The notes: generated from the letters alone by a model not told the origin. Shown: positions 1-7,509, counted from the stretch's first letter. The stretch is DNA of 26,615 nt from a virus (IMGVR_UViG_3300017725_000059:1-26615), one strand, 5' to 3'. Numbers and translations are program-made.

Positions 1-141
1 AGTAGCTGCTATACGAGTAGATGCATTAGGTTTGGTCTTATGTACTACCACAGGCCCTCTAGTTATATTACTCTTAACATTACTAGATATCTTTGGATCT
101 ACTTTAACTTTAACTATCTTCCTAATTTTTCGAGGACTCAT
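1..141 (-). CDS. Partial leftward ORF, unknown protein (N-terminal 47 residues)
   Basis: On the minus strand an ATG at 141-139 opens a frame of 47 codons that reaches the left edge without a stop. It begins MSPRKIRKIVKVKVDPKISS and is rich in Lys, Arg and Val. I recognise no family. Support is the uninterrupted frame, the lack of a plausible + strand frame here, and the divergent arrangement with the clamp loader gene, leaving 75 bp for two outward promoters. It is the only gene in the window on the minus strand. The open frame is short, so chance is possible; the sequence to the left would settle it. Confidence 0.5.
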   Translation of the reverse strand, partial: MSPRKIRKIVKVKVDPKISSNVKSNITRGPVVVHKTKPNASTRIAAT

Positions 142-168
142 TAATAGATTTTTTTTATTTATTTCTAT

Positions 169-203
169 TAAAACAAATGCTATTTTTTCCATATAAAAAT
201 AAA
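169..203 (+). promoter_or_regulatory. Class I promoter-like element before the clamp loader operon
   Basis: A TAAAAC box at 169-174 is followed after 17 bp by TATAAAAATAAA (192-203). The same pair of boxes with 17-18 bp between them precedes five other gene starts in the window (near 3285, 18490, 20525, 23792 and 24913). The spacing is that of -35/-10 boxes of a primary-sigma promoter. The clamp loader ATG follows 13 nt after the second box. Confidence 0.6.
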
Positions 204-216
204 TCAAAACTAAAAT

Positions 217-1179
217 ATGAAGAATATTCAAAATGTACTTTTAACAGAGAAGTACCGACCACAGTCATTAGATGATTTAATTACTCCTAAAAGAGTAGGT
301 GAAAAACTAAGTAAAGGAGTCTATCAACATTTATTACTACATGGCAGTCCTGGTACCGGTAAAACTTCTGCTGCTAAGGCTTTGGTTAAACATTTTAAGC
401 ACCCTTACTTATACATTAATGCTTCTACTGATACTTCTGTTGATGTTGTAAGAAATAGGATTACTGATTTTTGTGCTAACCGTTCTATTATGGATGAGCC
501 AGGAAAAATGAAAGTAATTATACTTGATGAGATTGATGGTGTATCTGATCAATTCTTTAAAGCATTAAGAGCTACAATGGATCAGTTTGCTGTTAATGCA
601 AGATTCGTTGCAACATGTAATTATATTAATAAAGTACCTGATCCAATTCAGTCAAGATTTGAAATGATTGATTTTGATTTTTCCAAAGAAGAAGAAACTG
701 AAATAATGAAAAGTTACATTATGAGAATTCTTCAAATTTGTAAGGAAGAAGGTATCGGTATTGATAAACATGCAGCTGTAGAATTAGTAAAAAGAAAATT
801 TCCTGATTTAAGAAATATGTTAAATCAGTTACAAGGATTTAAATCCCAGGGTGTAGAAACTATAACGGTTGAAAATATTAAACAATTCAGTTCAGTATAT
901 AAAGATATTTATGATCTTGTTATTGACGGTGAAGATCCTGTAAAAAATTATCAATATATGCTATCTAATTATGCAAATAGAACCGATGATGTTTTATCTT
1001 CACTAGGTGCTGAGTTTATAGATTTTATAAAACAAGATAGGCAATCATACACTACATTTATTCCACAGATAATTGTAACAGTTGCAAAATACCAGGCACA
1101 GCGACAACAGGTAATTGATCCTGCTGTATCAATGCTTGCTTGTATATATGAATTACAAACAATAGTAAACGGAGCATAA
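217..1179 (+). CDS. 44: Sliding clamp loader large subunit, AAA+ ATPase (T4 gp44-like)
   Basis: The 320-residue product is an AAA+ ATPase that would load the phage sliding clamp onto primer-template DNA for the replicative polymerase. Visible motifs are Walker A GSPGTGKTS (43-51), Walker B VIILDEID (100-107), a sensor-1-type Asn at 135 in ATCNYINK, and an SRF triad (146-148) at the place of the SRC arginine-finger motif of clamp loaders. The length equals T4 gp44 (about 319). The ATG lies just after a class I promoter-like element. The stop overlaps the next ATG (TAATG at 1177-1181), so the aminotransferase-like gene is translationally coupled to it. In T4 the partner gp62 follows directly; here the best gp62 candidate is displaced to 3285. 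Confidence 0.93.
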   Translation: MKNIQNVLLTEKYRPQSLDDLITPKRVGEKLSKGVYQHLLLHGSPGTGKTSAAKALVKHFKHPYLYINASTDTSVDVVRNRITDFCANRSIMDEPGKMKVIILDEIDGVSDQFFKALRATMDQFAVNARFVATCNYINKVPDPIQSRFEMIDFDFSKEEETEIMKSYIMRILQICKEEGIGIDKHAAVELVKRKFPDLRNMLNQLQGFKSQGVETITVENIKQFSSVYKDIYDLVIDGEDPVKNYQYMLSNYANRTDDVLSSLGAEFIDFIKQDRQSYTTFIPQIIVTVAKYQAQRQQVIDPAVSMLACIYELQTIVNGA

Positions 1180-1835
1180 TGGCATACGGAGTATATAAAA
1201 ACACTGAAGAGTTTGAGGAGCAGTTAGCACAATACACTGGTTCTAAATATGCAGTAACTTTAGATAATATGAGTAACGGTTTATTCCTTGCTTTATATTA
1301 TGAGAAGCATGTTAACAAATCAATAATAGATGATTCTATAATAATTCCAAATAGAACTTACCCATCAGTCCCTTGTGAAATAATCCATGCAGGATTAAAG
1401 GTTAAGTGGAATAAAAAACACCCACAAGTTTTTAAAGGTAAATTAACTGGCGCATATCAGTTAAAAGGATCTAATGTTTGGGATTCAGCATTAACATTTA
1501 CTGCAGATATGTATAAACCTTCTACTCATATGTGTGTATCATTCACTGGCCCTTTTAAACATTTTAAATTATCTAAAGGCGGTGCAATACTAACCGATAG
1601 TCTAAAAGCATATCATTGGTTTAAAAGAGCAAGGTATTCAGGTCGTAGAGAATGTTCTTATCATGATGATAATTTTGATATGATTGGGTGGAATTTTTAT
1701 ATGATGCCAGAATTAGCAGCAAGAGGATTATTATTAATGAACCAATTTTATAACCAGGACGGTACTAAAAAGCACCAAGAAGATTTGTCGTTACCTTACC
1801 CTGATTTATCAAAATTTAAAATATACGAAAAATGA
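1179..1835 (+). CDS. Miniature DegT/DnrJ/EryC1/StrS-family PLP aminotransferase-like protein
   Basis: The 218-residue protein follows the order of the DegT/DnrJ/EryC1/StrS sugar-aminotransferase family. FEEQLAQYTGSKYAVTLDN (12-30) matches the N-terminal helix and substrate loop. DDSIIIPNRTYPSVPCEIIH (51-70) matches the 'D.VI.P..T' strand. VWDSA (100-104) carries the Asp that contacts the PLP ring nitrogen. SFTGPFKHFKLSKGGAILTD (121-140) matches the PLP-lysine loop, with K127 as the probable Schiff-base lysine. GWNFYMMPELAARGL (170-184) matches the family's 'GYN.RM.E..AA.GL'. Usual members are about 370-400 residues; this lacks the N-terminal arm, part of the central domain and the whole C-terminal small domain. 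It starts inside the clamp loader stop codon with GGAG 5 bases upstream. Substrate is unknown; a sugar nucleotide or a non-enzymatic role are both possible. Confidence 0.75.
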   Translation: MAYGVYKNTEEFEEQLAQYTGSKYAVTLDNMSNGLFLALYYEKHVNKSIIDDSIIIPNRTYPSVPCEIIHAGLKVKWNKKHPQVFKGKLTGAYQLKGSNVWDSALTFTADMYKPSTHMCVSFTGPFKHFKLSKGGAILTDSLKAYHWFKRARYSGRRECSYHDDNFDMIGWNFYMMPELAARGLLLMNQFYNQDGTKKHQEDLSLPYPDLSKFKIYEK

Positions 1836-1987
1836 GAGAAGAATTTTTAAAAAAATTAATTAAGGCATTTCCTAATTATATGGAGCTAGGAGCCGCTGTA
1901 CATAAATATCATACACTTATACAGGATGGAATAGGTGAAAAACAAGTAGAAGAATATATCTTACAAGAAACTTTCAAAGTTCTTTAA
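1832..1987 (+). CDS. Small hypothetical protein, 51 aa
   Basis: A 51-codon frame starts in ATGA at 1832-1835, overlapping the stop of the aminotransferase-like gene, and ends with TAA at 1985-1987. The product starts MREEFLKKLIKAFPNYMELG and looks helical, with an acidic second half. The four-base overlap and the tight fit to the following promoter-like region argue that it is real. I recognise no family. It shows no resemblance to the missing C-terminal domain of the aminotransferase, so it is not the tail of a frameshifted gene. Confidence 0.6.
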   Translation: MREEFLKKLIKAFPNYMELGAAVHKYHTLIQDGIGEKQVEEYILQETFKVL

Positions 1988-1994
1988 TACTTGT

Positions 1995-2015
1995 TATAAT
2001 TATATTAAATAACAC
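1995..2015 (+). promoter_or_regulatory. Class III shared leader/promoter-like element
   Basis: This 21-base element before the 5'-nuclease gene matches 19354-19374 at 18 of 21 positions, including the identical 12-mer ATTAAATAACAC and a TATAAT at the left end. It differs from the class I and class II elements. It ends 3 nt before the ATG at 2019. It could be a promoter -10 region with a very short leader, or a regulatory protein site. Confidence 0.45.
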
Positions 2016-2018
2016 ATT

Positions 2019-3245
2019 ATGAAAAAAACAGGCAGACATACATTTGTCATAGATGGAAACTATTTTCTATTTAGAACATTATACGTAATTCCACAAAGAT
2101 CAAAAAAGGCAGGTCTATTAGGAACAGAAGAAGATGTACAGGCCTTTGTTAAAAAATTGGCAACTGACTTTGCATATCAGATCAGGTTATTTGAAGGTCT
2201 TATTGATAAGGTAGTTTGGACGGTAGATTCAAGGTCATGGCGTAAAGACTTTTACCCAGAAGCAGAATATAAAGGTAACCGTAAACAGAACGATGCTCTT
2301 AACTGGGAAAACTTCTCAAAGGCAACAGCTGACTTTATTTCTATTCTATCTAAACAAGGTGTTATCATTTCTAAAATTGATGGCGCTGAAGGTGATGATT
2401 TAATGTATGCATGGAATACTGAATCTCTTGCTAATGACAAATCAGTTATTATGTTTACTGGAGATAGGGATTTAGTTCAATTAGTAGATAAGAGTAAAAG
2501 TAATCATACTCATACTATTCTATTTTCACCAGCTCATAAAAAATTATATACTTACCAAGGTTTTTCTGAATGGATGGATTCTCAAACTGAAGAAGAACAA
2601 TCTGATGACATATTTGATGTACTAAAAACTTCTGTATCGCCAGAGAATCAGGCTAAAAAATTACTTAAGGCATTAGTCGCAAAGAAAAAGGTTTCTATTA
2701 TAGAAGTTGACCCTGAAGACTTTCGTTTCCGTAAAGTACTCACTGGAGATGCAGGTGATAATGTACCACCTGCATACTATTATAAAAAAGGTAATAGGAG
2801 ATACGGTATTAGTGAAAACAAGGCAACTGCTATTATTGCTGAGTTCAAAGAAAAGCATGGTCACTTATCCCATATGTATCTTTATAATGATGAGTATATT
2901 ACTGACCTTGCAAATATGACCGTAAGAGTTATGAATGCAAAACATATGAGCAGAGAACAGATTATTTCTAATCTCAAATCTAATGTCAATCTTATGGTTC
3001 TTGCTGCTGAATCTATACCAGAAGGTATCCTAGACGAAATGTTTAAATCAGTTGAATCTAAAATGAATTTAAAAGGTTTACAGTTAAAAACAATTTCTAC
3101 TATGAAATCTATCTTGGAGAATACTGAATATGCTAAAGAAACTGATAGCTCTTTTAAAGCTTCATTTTTTAAAGATGATGATTCAAGTGATTCTAATGAT
3201 ATGTCTTTTATAAAAGGTAGTAAAAAACAAGATAAGATTTTTTAA
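2019..3245 (+). CDS. rnh: 5'-3' exonuclease / RNase H of the FEN/T4 Rnh family
   Basis: This 408-residue protein has the acidic active-site series of the T4 RNase H / T5 / Taq 5'-nuclease (FEN) family. D12 lies in FVIDGN, D70 in VVWTVDS, and YKGNR spans 84-88. E124, D126 and D127 lie in GAEGDDLMYAW, D149 and D151 in FTGDRDLVQL, and D244 and D247 in the helix-3-turn segment LTGDAGDNVPP. Its likely job is removal of RNA primers and trimming of 5' flaps on the lagging strand. T4 Rnh is 305 residues; the extra length is an insertion around 160-235 and a Ser/Asp-rich tail (about 380-408) that could bind a partner such as single-strand-binding protein. It has its own class III leader and lies next to the gp62-like gene. 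Confidence 0.88.
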   Translation: MKKTGRHTFVIDGNYFLFRTLYVIPQRSKKAGLLGTEEDVQAFVKKLATDFAYQIRLFEGLIDKVVWTVDSRSWRKDFYPEAEYKGNRKQNDALNWENFSKATADFISILSKQGVIISKIDGAEGDDLMYAWNTESLANDKSVIMFTGDRDLVQLVDKSKSNHTHTILFSPAHKKLYTYQGFSEWMDSQTEEEQSDDIFDVLKTSVSPENQAKKLLKALVAKKKVSIIEVDPEDFRFRKVLTGDAGDNVPPAYYYKKGNRRYGISENKATAIIAEFKEKHGHLSHMYLYNDEYITDLANMTVRVMNAKHMSREQIISNLKSNVNLMVLAAESIPEGILDEMFKSVESKMNLKGLQLKTISTMKSILENTEYAKETDSSFKASFFKDDDSSDSNDMSFIKGSKKQDKIF

Positions 3246-3280
3246 ACTTTTTACTTTTTCTTCATATAAATATAAAATAA
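3242..3280 (+). promoter_or_regulatory. Class I promoter-like element with exact TATAAATA
   Basis: TTAAAC at 3242-3247 is followed after 17 bp by TATAAATATAAAATAA (3265-3280), just before the ATG at 3285. TATAAATA at 3265-3272 is identical to the T4 late promoter consensus, while the upstream box and spacing match the class I group. The leader after the box would be very short. Confidence 0.55.
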
Positions 3281-3284
3281 CTTA

Positions 3285-3701
3285 ATGAAATTATTTGACT
3301 ACATAAGAGTACTTTTTGGTAAAGATGTTCACTGGGATAAGGTATCTAATTACGATAAATCTAAAAATTCATTTATGACTAATAGATTTATGAGTATTAA
3401 GTTTCCTATCCAGGCAAATATGTTTAATACTTTAAAAATAGATCCCGTTGGTCAAGCCGAATCATGGAGATTAATTTCATCTAAATTTAATAGGGTGCCA
3501 GGTTTTATTTACACTAAAGTAAAAAAGACAGCAAAACAAAAATCAAAGGAATGGACTCCTGATCCTGCTGCAAAAGAAATGTACATGAAGTTTAATGAAA
3601 TAGGCGAAAGAGAATACAGAGAAGCTCTAAAACATAACCCATCACTAATAAAGTCTTCGATAGATATATTAGAAAAACAAATGGGCAAAGATGTTAATTG
3701 A
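3285..3701 (+). CDS. 62: Probable clamp loader small subunit (gp62-like)
   Basis: The 138-residue protein starts KLFDYIRVLFGKD and continues with NSFMTNRFMSIKFPIQANMF (28-47) and later REYREALKHNPSLIKSSIDI. Short gp62 proteins of marine T4-like phages, as I recall them, share this pattern: an N-terminal 'PFDFL', then 'F.VNR.LS....' followed by 'AN.MN', a basic middle and a helical end. The gene is near gp44 and the 5'-nuclease, and no other gp62 candidate is present. gp62 would clamp the gp44 ring and the sliding clamp. T4 gp62 is longer (187). The similarity is distant and from memory, so the call is moderate. Its stop overlaps the next start (3691-3701). Confidence 0.5.
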   Translation: MKLFDYIRVLFGKDVHWDKVSNYDKSKNSFMTNRFMSIKFPIQANMFNTLKIDPVGQAESWRLISSKFNRVPGFIYTKVKKTAKQKSKEWTPDPAAKEMYMKFNEIGEREYREALKHNPSLIKSSIDILEKQMGKDVN

Positions 3702-4356
3702 TAATAAATTTGAACTAGGCATACCTACGCATATTATGTTTACTTTATATAAGTATGATTACTTTGATAGTATCATTATAAATAGAGTAAAAAAAGAATG
3801 CAGAAATCTATCAAAGATAGACGGTGAAATAACAGTTAAGCTTTCTTCTTTCTTAACTGCTATTAATACAAGCAAAAGACTTAGGACTGAAATTCAAAAG
3901 GCTGAAGATTTTGGTTATATTCCTAATCCTAACATTAAGCCTAATTCTATTTACTTTTTATTTTCTATTTTTAACAGACTTGAAAATTTAGATTTTATAA
4001 CATTTAAAATTAGCGACGATAAAAACTTTAGTAGATTGATTAAAAATGAAAGAGGTTCATCAATACTAAGCTTTCACTTTAATATAATTGAAGGTATTTT
4101 TGACTTGACTAAATTGATGGATAGGGTAGAATTGGATACTTTCAATAAAACACTAATTGATTTTAAAATACTTAAAAATAAATATTTAGAAAGAAAGCCA
4201 TATTTCTATATGAAAGCTACTGCTATTATTGATATTTTAACATCAATGGATATTGAAGGTAAATTAAGTACTTTTGGTGTATTGGATAGAATAGATCAAA
4301 AATTAGAAGAAGATGATCCGGTCTTAATTGTGAAGACAGACTATACTCCATATTAG
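3691..4356 (+). CDS. Hypothetical protein, 221 aa
   Basis: I do not recognise this protein. It is rich in Lys, Ile, Phe and Asp, with alternating hydrophobic segments suggesting a soluble mixed alpha/beta fold. I see no signal peptide, membrane segment, Cys cluster or nucleotide-binding motif. The ATG at 3691 lies 11 nt inside the end of the gp62-like gene, so the two are probably co-translated. It closes the replication block: the next gene has a class II (late-type) promoter-like element. The position suggests a replication or regulatory accessory role, but nothing in the sequence proves it. Confidence 0.75.
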   Translation: MLIDNKFELGIPTHIMFTLYKYDYFDSIIINRVKKECRNLSKIDGEITVKLSSFLTAINTSKRLRTEIQKAEDFGYIPNPNIKPNSIYFLFSIFNRLENLDFITFKISDDKNFSRLIKNERGSSILSFHFNIIEGIFDLTKLMDRVELDTFNKTLIDFKILKNKYLERKPYFYMKATAIIDILTSMDIEGKLSTFGVLDRIDQKLEEDDPVLIVKTDYTPY

Positions 4357-4361
4357 TAGCT

Positions 4362-4380
4362 GAATATATAAACAAATAAT
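4362..4380 (+). promoter_or_regulatory. Class II (late-type) promoter-like element
   Basis: GAATATATAAACAAATAAT lies between the 221-aa gene and the small membrane protein. Close relatives occur before 6645, 9356 and 12635 and at 26570. The first 16 bases are identical to 26570-26585. No class I upstream box is present at the expected distance. This resembles the T4 late promoter, which needs only TATAAATA, and it marks the start of the structural gene block. Confidence 0.55.
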
Positions 4381-4388
4381 GTTTGTAT

Positions 4389-4649
4389 ATGAAAAGAATT
4401 GTCAATTGGTTAGGTGGTCTTTTAAAAGATGAAAAAGGTACACCTTCTTCAAAAAGGTTTATTGGTATTTTAGCAGGTGTAACATTATGCTCTGCATTAA
4501 TGATTAATTTATACACAGATATGCCAGTAGAACCTACTCTTGTTAATGCCGTAGCGGCAATATGTATTGGTGGTTTAGGTCTTGCTTCAGCTGATAAAAT
4601 TTTTGGAAAGAAAAAATCTATGGGTGGAGATCAACAAATAAATTCTTAA
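4389..4649 (+). CDS. Small two-helix membrane protein, holin-like candidate
   Basis: The 86-residue protein has an N-terminal amphipathic stretch (MKRIVNWLGGLLKDEKG) and a basic SSKR. A membrane segment at about 24-42 (FIGILAGVTLCSALMINLY) is followed by a second at about 52-68 (VNAVAAICIGGLGLASA), and then a Lys-rich tail. This layout is common for small phage membrane proteins, including class II holins, but no lysin gene is next to it. I chose ATG 4389 rather than an in-frame TTG at 4383. It is the first gene after a class II promoter-like element, so late expression is likely. Holin function is inference; a virion or assembly-membrane role is also possible. Confidence 0.7.
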   Translation: MKRIVNWLGGLLKDEKGTPSSKRFIGILAGVTLCSALMINLYTDMPVEPTLVNAVAAICIGGLGLASADKIFGKKKSMGGDQQINS

Positions 4650-4652
4650 TCG

Positions 4653-6614
4653 ATGGCAGTTAACGGAAGAACAACAGATGCTAACGGGGATGCTATATTA
4701 ATAAGTCTTCAGGAACCTTACTTAAATGTAGTTGAAGTCTTAGGATATACTGATGTCACAAAAGGTGAAAGTACAGGTACCTATTATAATAAACAATTTA
4801 GGTGGGGAACGGATGGTGTCACATATTCTGATTATACCACCCTTACAAATGCGAATCTAGAGGCTTTATTATTAAATCCAAATAAACCTTTTTGGATTCA
4901 ATATAGATATGAACAGGTTGGCGATGGCACTTTAGAATTTGAATCTATTGCATTAGAATTAGTAACGGATGGCGGTGTAATTTGTAGAGTACCCCAAGTT
5001 GAATGCGGAGCTGAAGGTTGTATAGGTGTACCTAATTTAGTTGTAGATTGCTGTGGTGATACCTGGAATCCTTATGACTTATCTAGAGCTTCATCAATGT
5101 ATAATCAATTATCCGCTATCACATCTAACATGTTTGGCTTCTGCGTTGATTATTTTAAGACTAAGGCAGATCAAAGAAGTAGAGATGTTATATTAAAAGA
5201 GTATTCTTTATTTGATGTTATTAAAGAAGGTGAAGTAAAGATTTTAATTCCAGATAACGAATTACCAACAAGGGAAATTCAGTTTAATCCAATGATGATG
5301 GATTTTCCTGTTCAATTTGAAATACATATTGTAAAATCTGCATTTGAGGCAATATTCGGATTAGGTACTAAACCTGAAATGAGAGACTATTTATATTTTA
5401 AAGATTATATGAATCGTATGTATGAAGTTGATGCAATTGCTGAAGCAGATGATTTTCTTTATTCAGGTTCTTATTGGAGAGTTAGTTTAGTACCTTATCA
5501 GAAAAGGACGGCCGTTGGTTTTGATCCAACACCAGAAGGTCAAAGAGCTGAAATCGATACAGATGCATTAACGTCAAATGTAGAAGATAAATTTAGAGTT
5601 GAAAGAGAAAACGAATTTAGAGATGTAAGAAAGAATAATCAATATAATACAATAGGCACATTAGCAAATGATTATGTCAGGAGATCCTTAAATAAGAAAT
5701 TAATTATAAAAGAAGAAAACGTTTATAATGAATGGACTATAATTTCTAAATATCATTATAGGTTAGGTTCTTTAGGAACTTCTAACGAAGCTATAAAATA
5801 TCAATATGAAGGTGGTTGGACTAATGAAGAAGACAGGGCATTTACTTTTTGGATTAGACCACAGTATGCAAAACCTATAGGCGAAAATATATTAATATTA
5901 TCAATTGCAGATAATAATGGAAAGGTTCAATTTAATACAGGTGGATTGCCTAAATTTGGTAATGCTATTAACATAGGTGATTGGGTTGAAATAAGAGGAA
6001 CTAAATCTTATAATGGAATAGGAAAGGTTATTGAAATAATTGGTGATTCTATTGTAATTGATGAAAAATTTATAGATGATGTAACAACAACAGGATCTCC
6101 TAGTTTTAATAAAGAAGCAACCAATAATTTTATGGTTTATGAAAATTCTTTATTACCACCAACTCAGTATGTTTCACTTACCTACACACCTAATTGGTTT
6201 ATTATGAAAATTAATGATGTTTACTATAAGTGGAAATTAACACAATCTTTTGCAAAAGATAAATGGTATGCTATAGTAATTAATTTAAATGCTACTGCGA
6301 GACAATTAGGACTGTTTGTATATAATACTGAAGAAGCAACAGGCGCGGTTAATCCTGAGTTAACATCAACATTAAATTTGGTTTATAATAAAACCCAGGC
6401 AGCAACACCACAAACAGTAATAGATGACCAATCATGGAAATTATTTGGATGTGAAACTGATTTAACAAATATAAGAATTTGGAAAAAGCCAATAGAAGAG
6501 GAACTGCAATCTTTAATACTTAGTCAATATGTAGTAAAAGATACACATTTAACTTTATTATTGGATAATGCTTCACCTGAATTAATGCTGCAAGATGTAA
6601 CAGATGCCAGATAA
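4653..6614 (+). CDS. Large virion structural protein with C-terminal LamG/ConA-like domain
   Basis: The 653-residue protein is probably a tail, baseplate or fibre component. The N-terminal part (about 1-105) looks like a beta-sandwich. A Cys cluster follows (C111, C118, C123, C133, C134). The middle (about 180-330) is charged and mixed alpha/beta. From about 390 the sequence follows a LamG/concanavalin-type jelly roll: AFTFWIRPQ, then WYAIVINLNATARQLGLFVY, and near the end LTNIRIWKKPIEEE, the usual 'I..VRI....L...E' finish. A small insert at about 431-465 (GDWVEIRG...GKVIEIIG) resembles an SH3-like barrel. LamG-like domains often bind glycans, which would fit receptor or capsule contact. It sits 3 nt after the membrane protein gene. 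No homolog is named with confidence. Confidence 0.7.
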   Translation: MAVNGRTTDANGDAILISLQEPYLNVVEVLGYTDVTKGESTGTYYNKQFRWGTDGVTYSDYTTLTNANLEALLLNPNKPFWIQYRYEQVGDGTLEFESIALELVTDGGVICRVPQVECGAEGCIGVPNLVVDCCGDTWNPYDLSRASSMYNQLSAITSNMFGFCVDYFKTKADQRSRDVILKEYSLFDVIKEGEVKILIPDNELPTREIQFNPMMMDFPVQFEIHIVKSAFEAIFGLGTKPEMRDYLYFKDYMNRMYEVDAIAEADDFLYSGSYWRVSLVPYQKRTAVGFDPTPEGQRAEIDTDALTSNVEDKFRVERENEFRDVRKNNQYNTIGTLANDYVRRSLNKKLIIKEENVYNEWTIISKYHYRLGSLGTSNEAIKYQYEGGWTNEEDRAFTFWIRPQYAKPIGENILILSIADNNGKVQFNTGGLPKFGNAINIGDWVEIRGTKSYNGIGKVIEIIGDSIVIDEKFIDDVTTTGSPSFNKEATNNFMVYENSLLPPTQYVSLTYTPNWFIMKINDVYYKWKLTQSFAKDKWYAIVINLNATARQLGLFVYNTEEATGAVNPELTSTLNLVYNKTQAATPQTVIDDQSWKLFGCETDLTNIRIWKKPIEEELQSLILSQYVVKDTHLTLLLDNASPELMLQDVTDAR

Positions 6615-6618
6615 CCTG

Positions 6619-6637
6619 GAATATATATTACAAATAA
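6619..6637 (+). promoter_or_regulatory. Class II (late-type) promoter-like element before the terminase operon
   Basis: GAATATATATTACAAATAA begins 5 nt after the stop of the structural gene and ends 7 nt before the gp16-like ATG. It shares the GAATATATA start and CAAATAA end of the class II group. No class I upstream box is seen. Confidence 0.5.
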
Positions 6638-6644
6638 CTTATTA

Positions 6645-7250
6645 ATGGAAGATAACTCAAAGGAGAAGTTTAGAGATAGTATTGGTGATTTACTTAGCGA
6701 TTTACCAGATGAAGTACCTGGTTTAAATGAAACACCAGAATTATCAAGAGTAAGAAATGAAAGTACACAAGCAGTTGCTTTAACAAAGGCTAAAGGAAAG
6801 GCTAAAAAAGTAATGTCGAGTTTACTTAAGTTTTATTTAAGTGAAGAGATAATAGCTGAACATGAATACATTCAAGCAAAATCAAACTTAGATGAATATG
6901 CACTAGGTATGTTAATTCGCCAAATGGAAAATAGCGAAATTGCAATTTCACAGCTAATGGACATTATTAATGAAGGTGATGTTTCCCCAAGAATGTTTGA
7001 GGTACTTAGTGATTTACAGAGAACTTTATTGGATATTATTAAAAGCCAAACAATGTATATGGTGGCTATTGAAGAGAATGCTAAAAAGACGTCAAGAGAT
7101 ATTGATGTATATCATGGTAACTCTGATAGTAGCAGTAAAAAACAAACTGGAGTTAAGTCTAGGGGTACTAAAGATTTAATGAGAGCATTACAAGAAACAA
7201 TTAACGAAGAAGATATACAAGATGTCGATAGCGATGAAAATGAAGAATGA
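6645..7250 (+). CDS. 16: Small terminase subunit (gp16-like)
   Basis: The 201-residue protein is acidic at both ends and helical in the middle. Residues about 110-150 (EGDVSPRMFEVLSDLQRTLL onward) resemble the T4 gp16 core, where NADSPRHMEVFATLMGQM begins the second long helix of a coiled-coil pair. An Ala/Lys-rich helix (about 45-90) would be the first. gp16 forms a ring that recognises DNA and stimulates the gp17 motor. The context is strong: the large terminase follows, separated only by a small co-chaperonin gene that overlaps both. The gene has its own late-type promoter-like element. Confidence 0.78.
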   Translation: MEDNSKEKFRDSIGDLLSDLPDEVPGLNETPELSRVRNESTQAVALTKAKGKAKKVMSSLLKFYLSEEIIAEHEYIQAKSNLDEYALGMLIRQMENSEIAISQLMDIINEGDVSPRMFEVLSDLQRTLLDIIKSQTMYMVAIEENAKKTSRDIDVYHGNSDSSSKKQTGVKSRGTKDLMRALQETINEEDIQDVDSDENEE

Positions 7251-7509
7251 TTACATTCTTACACAGGAAATAGTACAAGGTGAAAGAAGAACCGATAGTG
7301 GATTAATTATTCCTGAAGAAAAATATAATAGGGTTGCTTTAGTGATAGAGGCAGCCGATAACCTTGAAGTAAAGAAAGGTGACCAAATAGTAAAAACAAT
7401 AGGCAAGGGTACTGAATACACATTTGAAGGAGATAAGTTTGAAATCCTTCATATAAATCATGTTCTTGCTGTAATAGAAGAAGATGGCACAGAAACCACA
7501 AGCGCCTAG
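7222..7509 (+). CDS. GroES/gp31-like co-chaperonin
   Basis: The product (up to 95 residues) follows the Cpn10 fold order. DYILTQEIV corresponds to the first strand. ERRTDSGLIIPEEKYNRVAL corresponds to the GroEL-contacting mobile loop ('T.GGI.LP......G.V'). EVKKGDQIVKTIGKGTEYTF corresponds to 'VK.GD.V.......', and EILHINHVLAVIE to the last strand ('.. E.DILA.I'). It would cap the host GroEL chamber and help fold large phage proteins, as T4 gp31 does for the capsid protein. Starts are possible at 7222, 7234 and 7240; 7240 gives the most GroES-like N-terminus. The gene overlaps gp16 by up to 29 nt and gp17 by 26 nt, so its expression is tied to the terminase. This position is unusual. Confidence 0.82.
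   Translation: MSIAMKMKNDYILTQEIVQGERRTDSGLIIPEEKYNRVALVIEAADNLEVKKGDQIVKTIGKGTEYTFEGDKFEILHINHVLAVIEEDGTETTSA

Noticed and set aside
1179-1987. Frameshift as the cause of the short DegT-like protein
   Set aside because: None of the downstream frames shows DegT C-terminal domain sequence, and the next ORF begins in a neat ATGA overlap, so the gene looks deliberately short.
6970-7179. Alternative frame open inside the small terminase gene
   Set aside because: It is nested in the gp16-like frame with no separate initiation context or recognisable protein.
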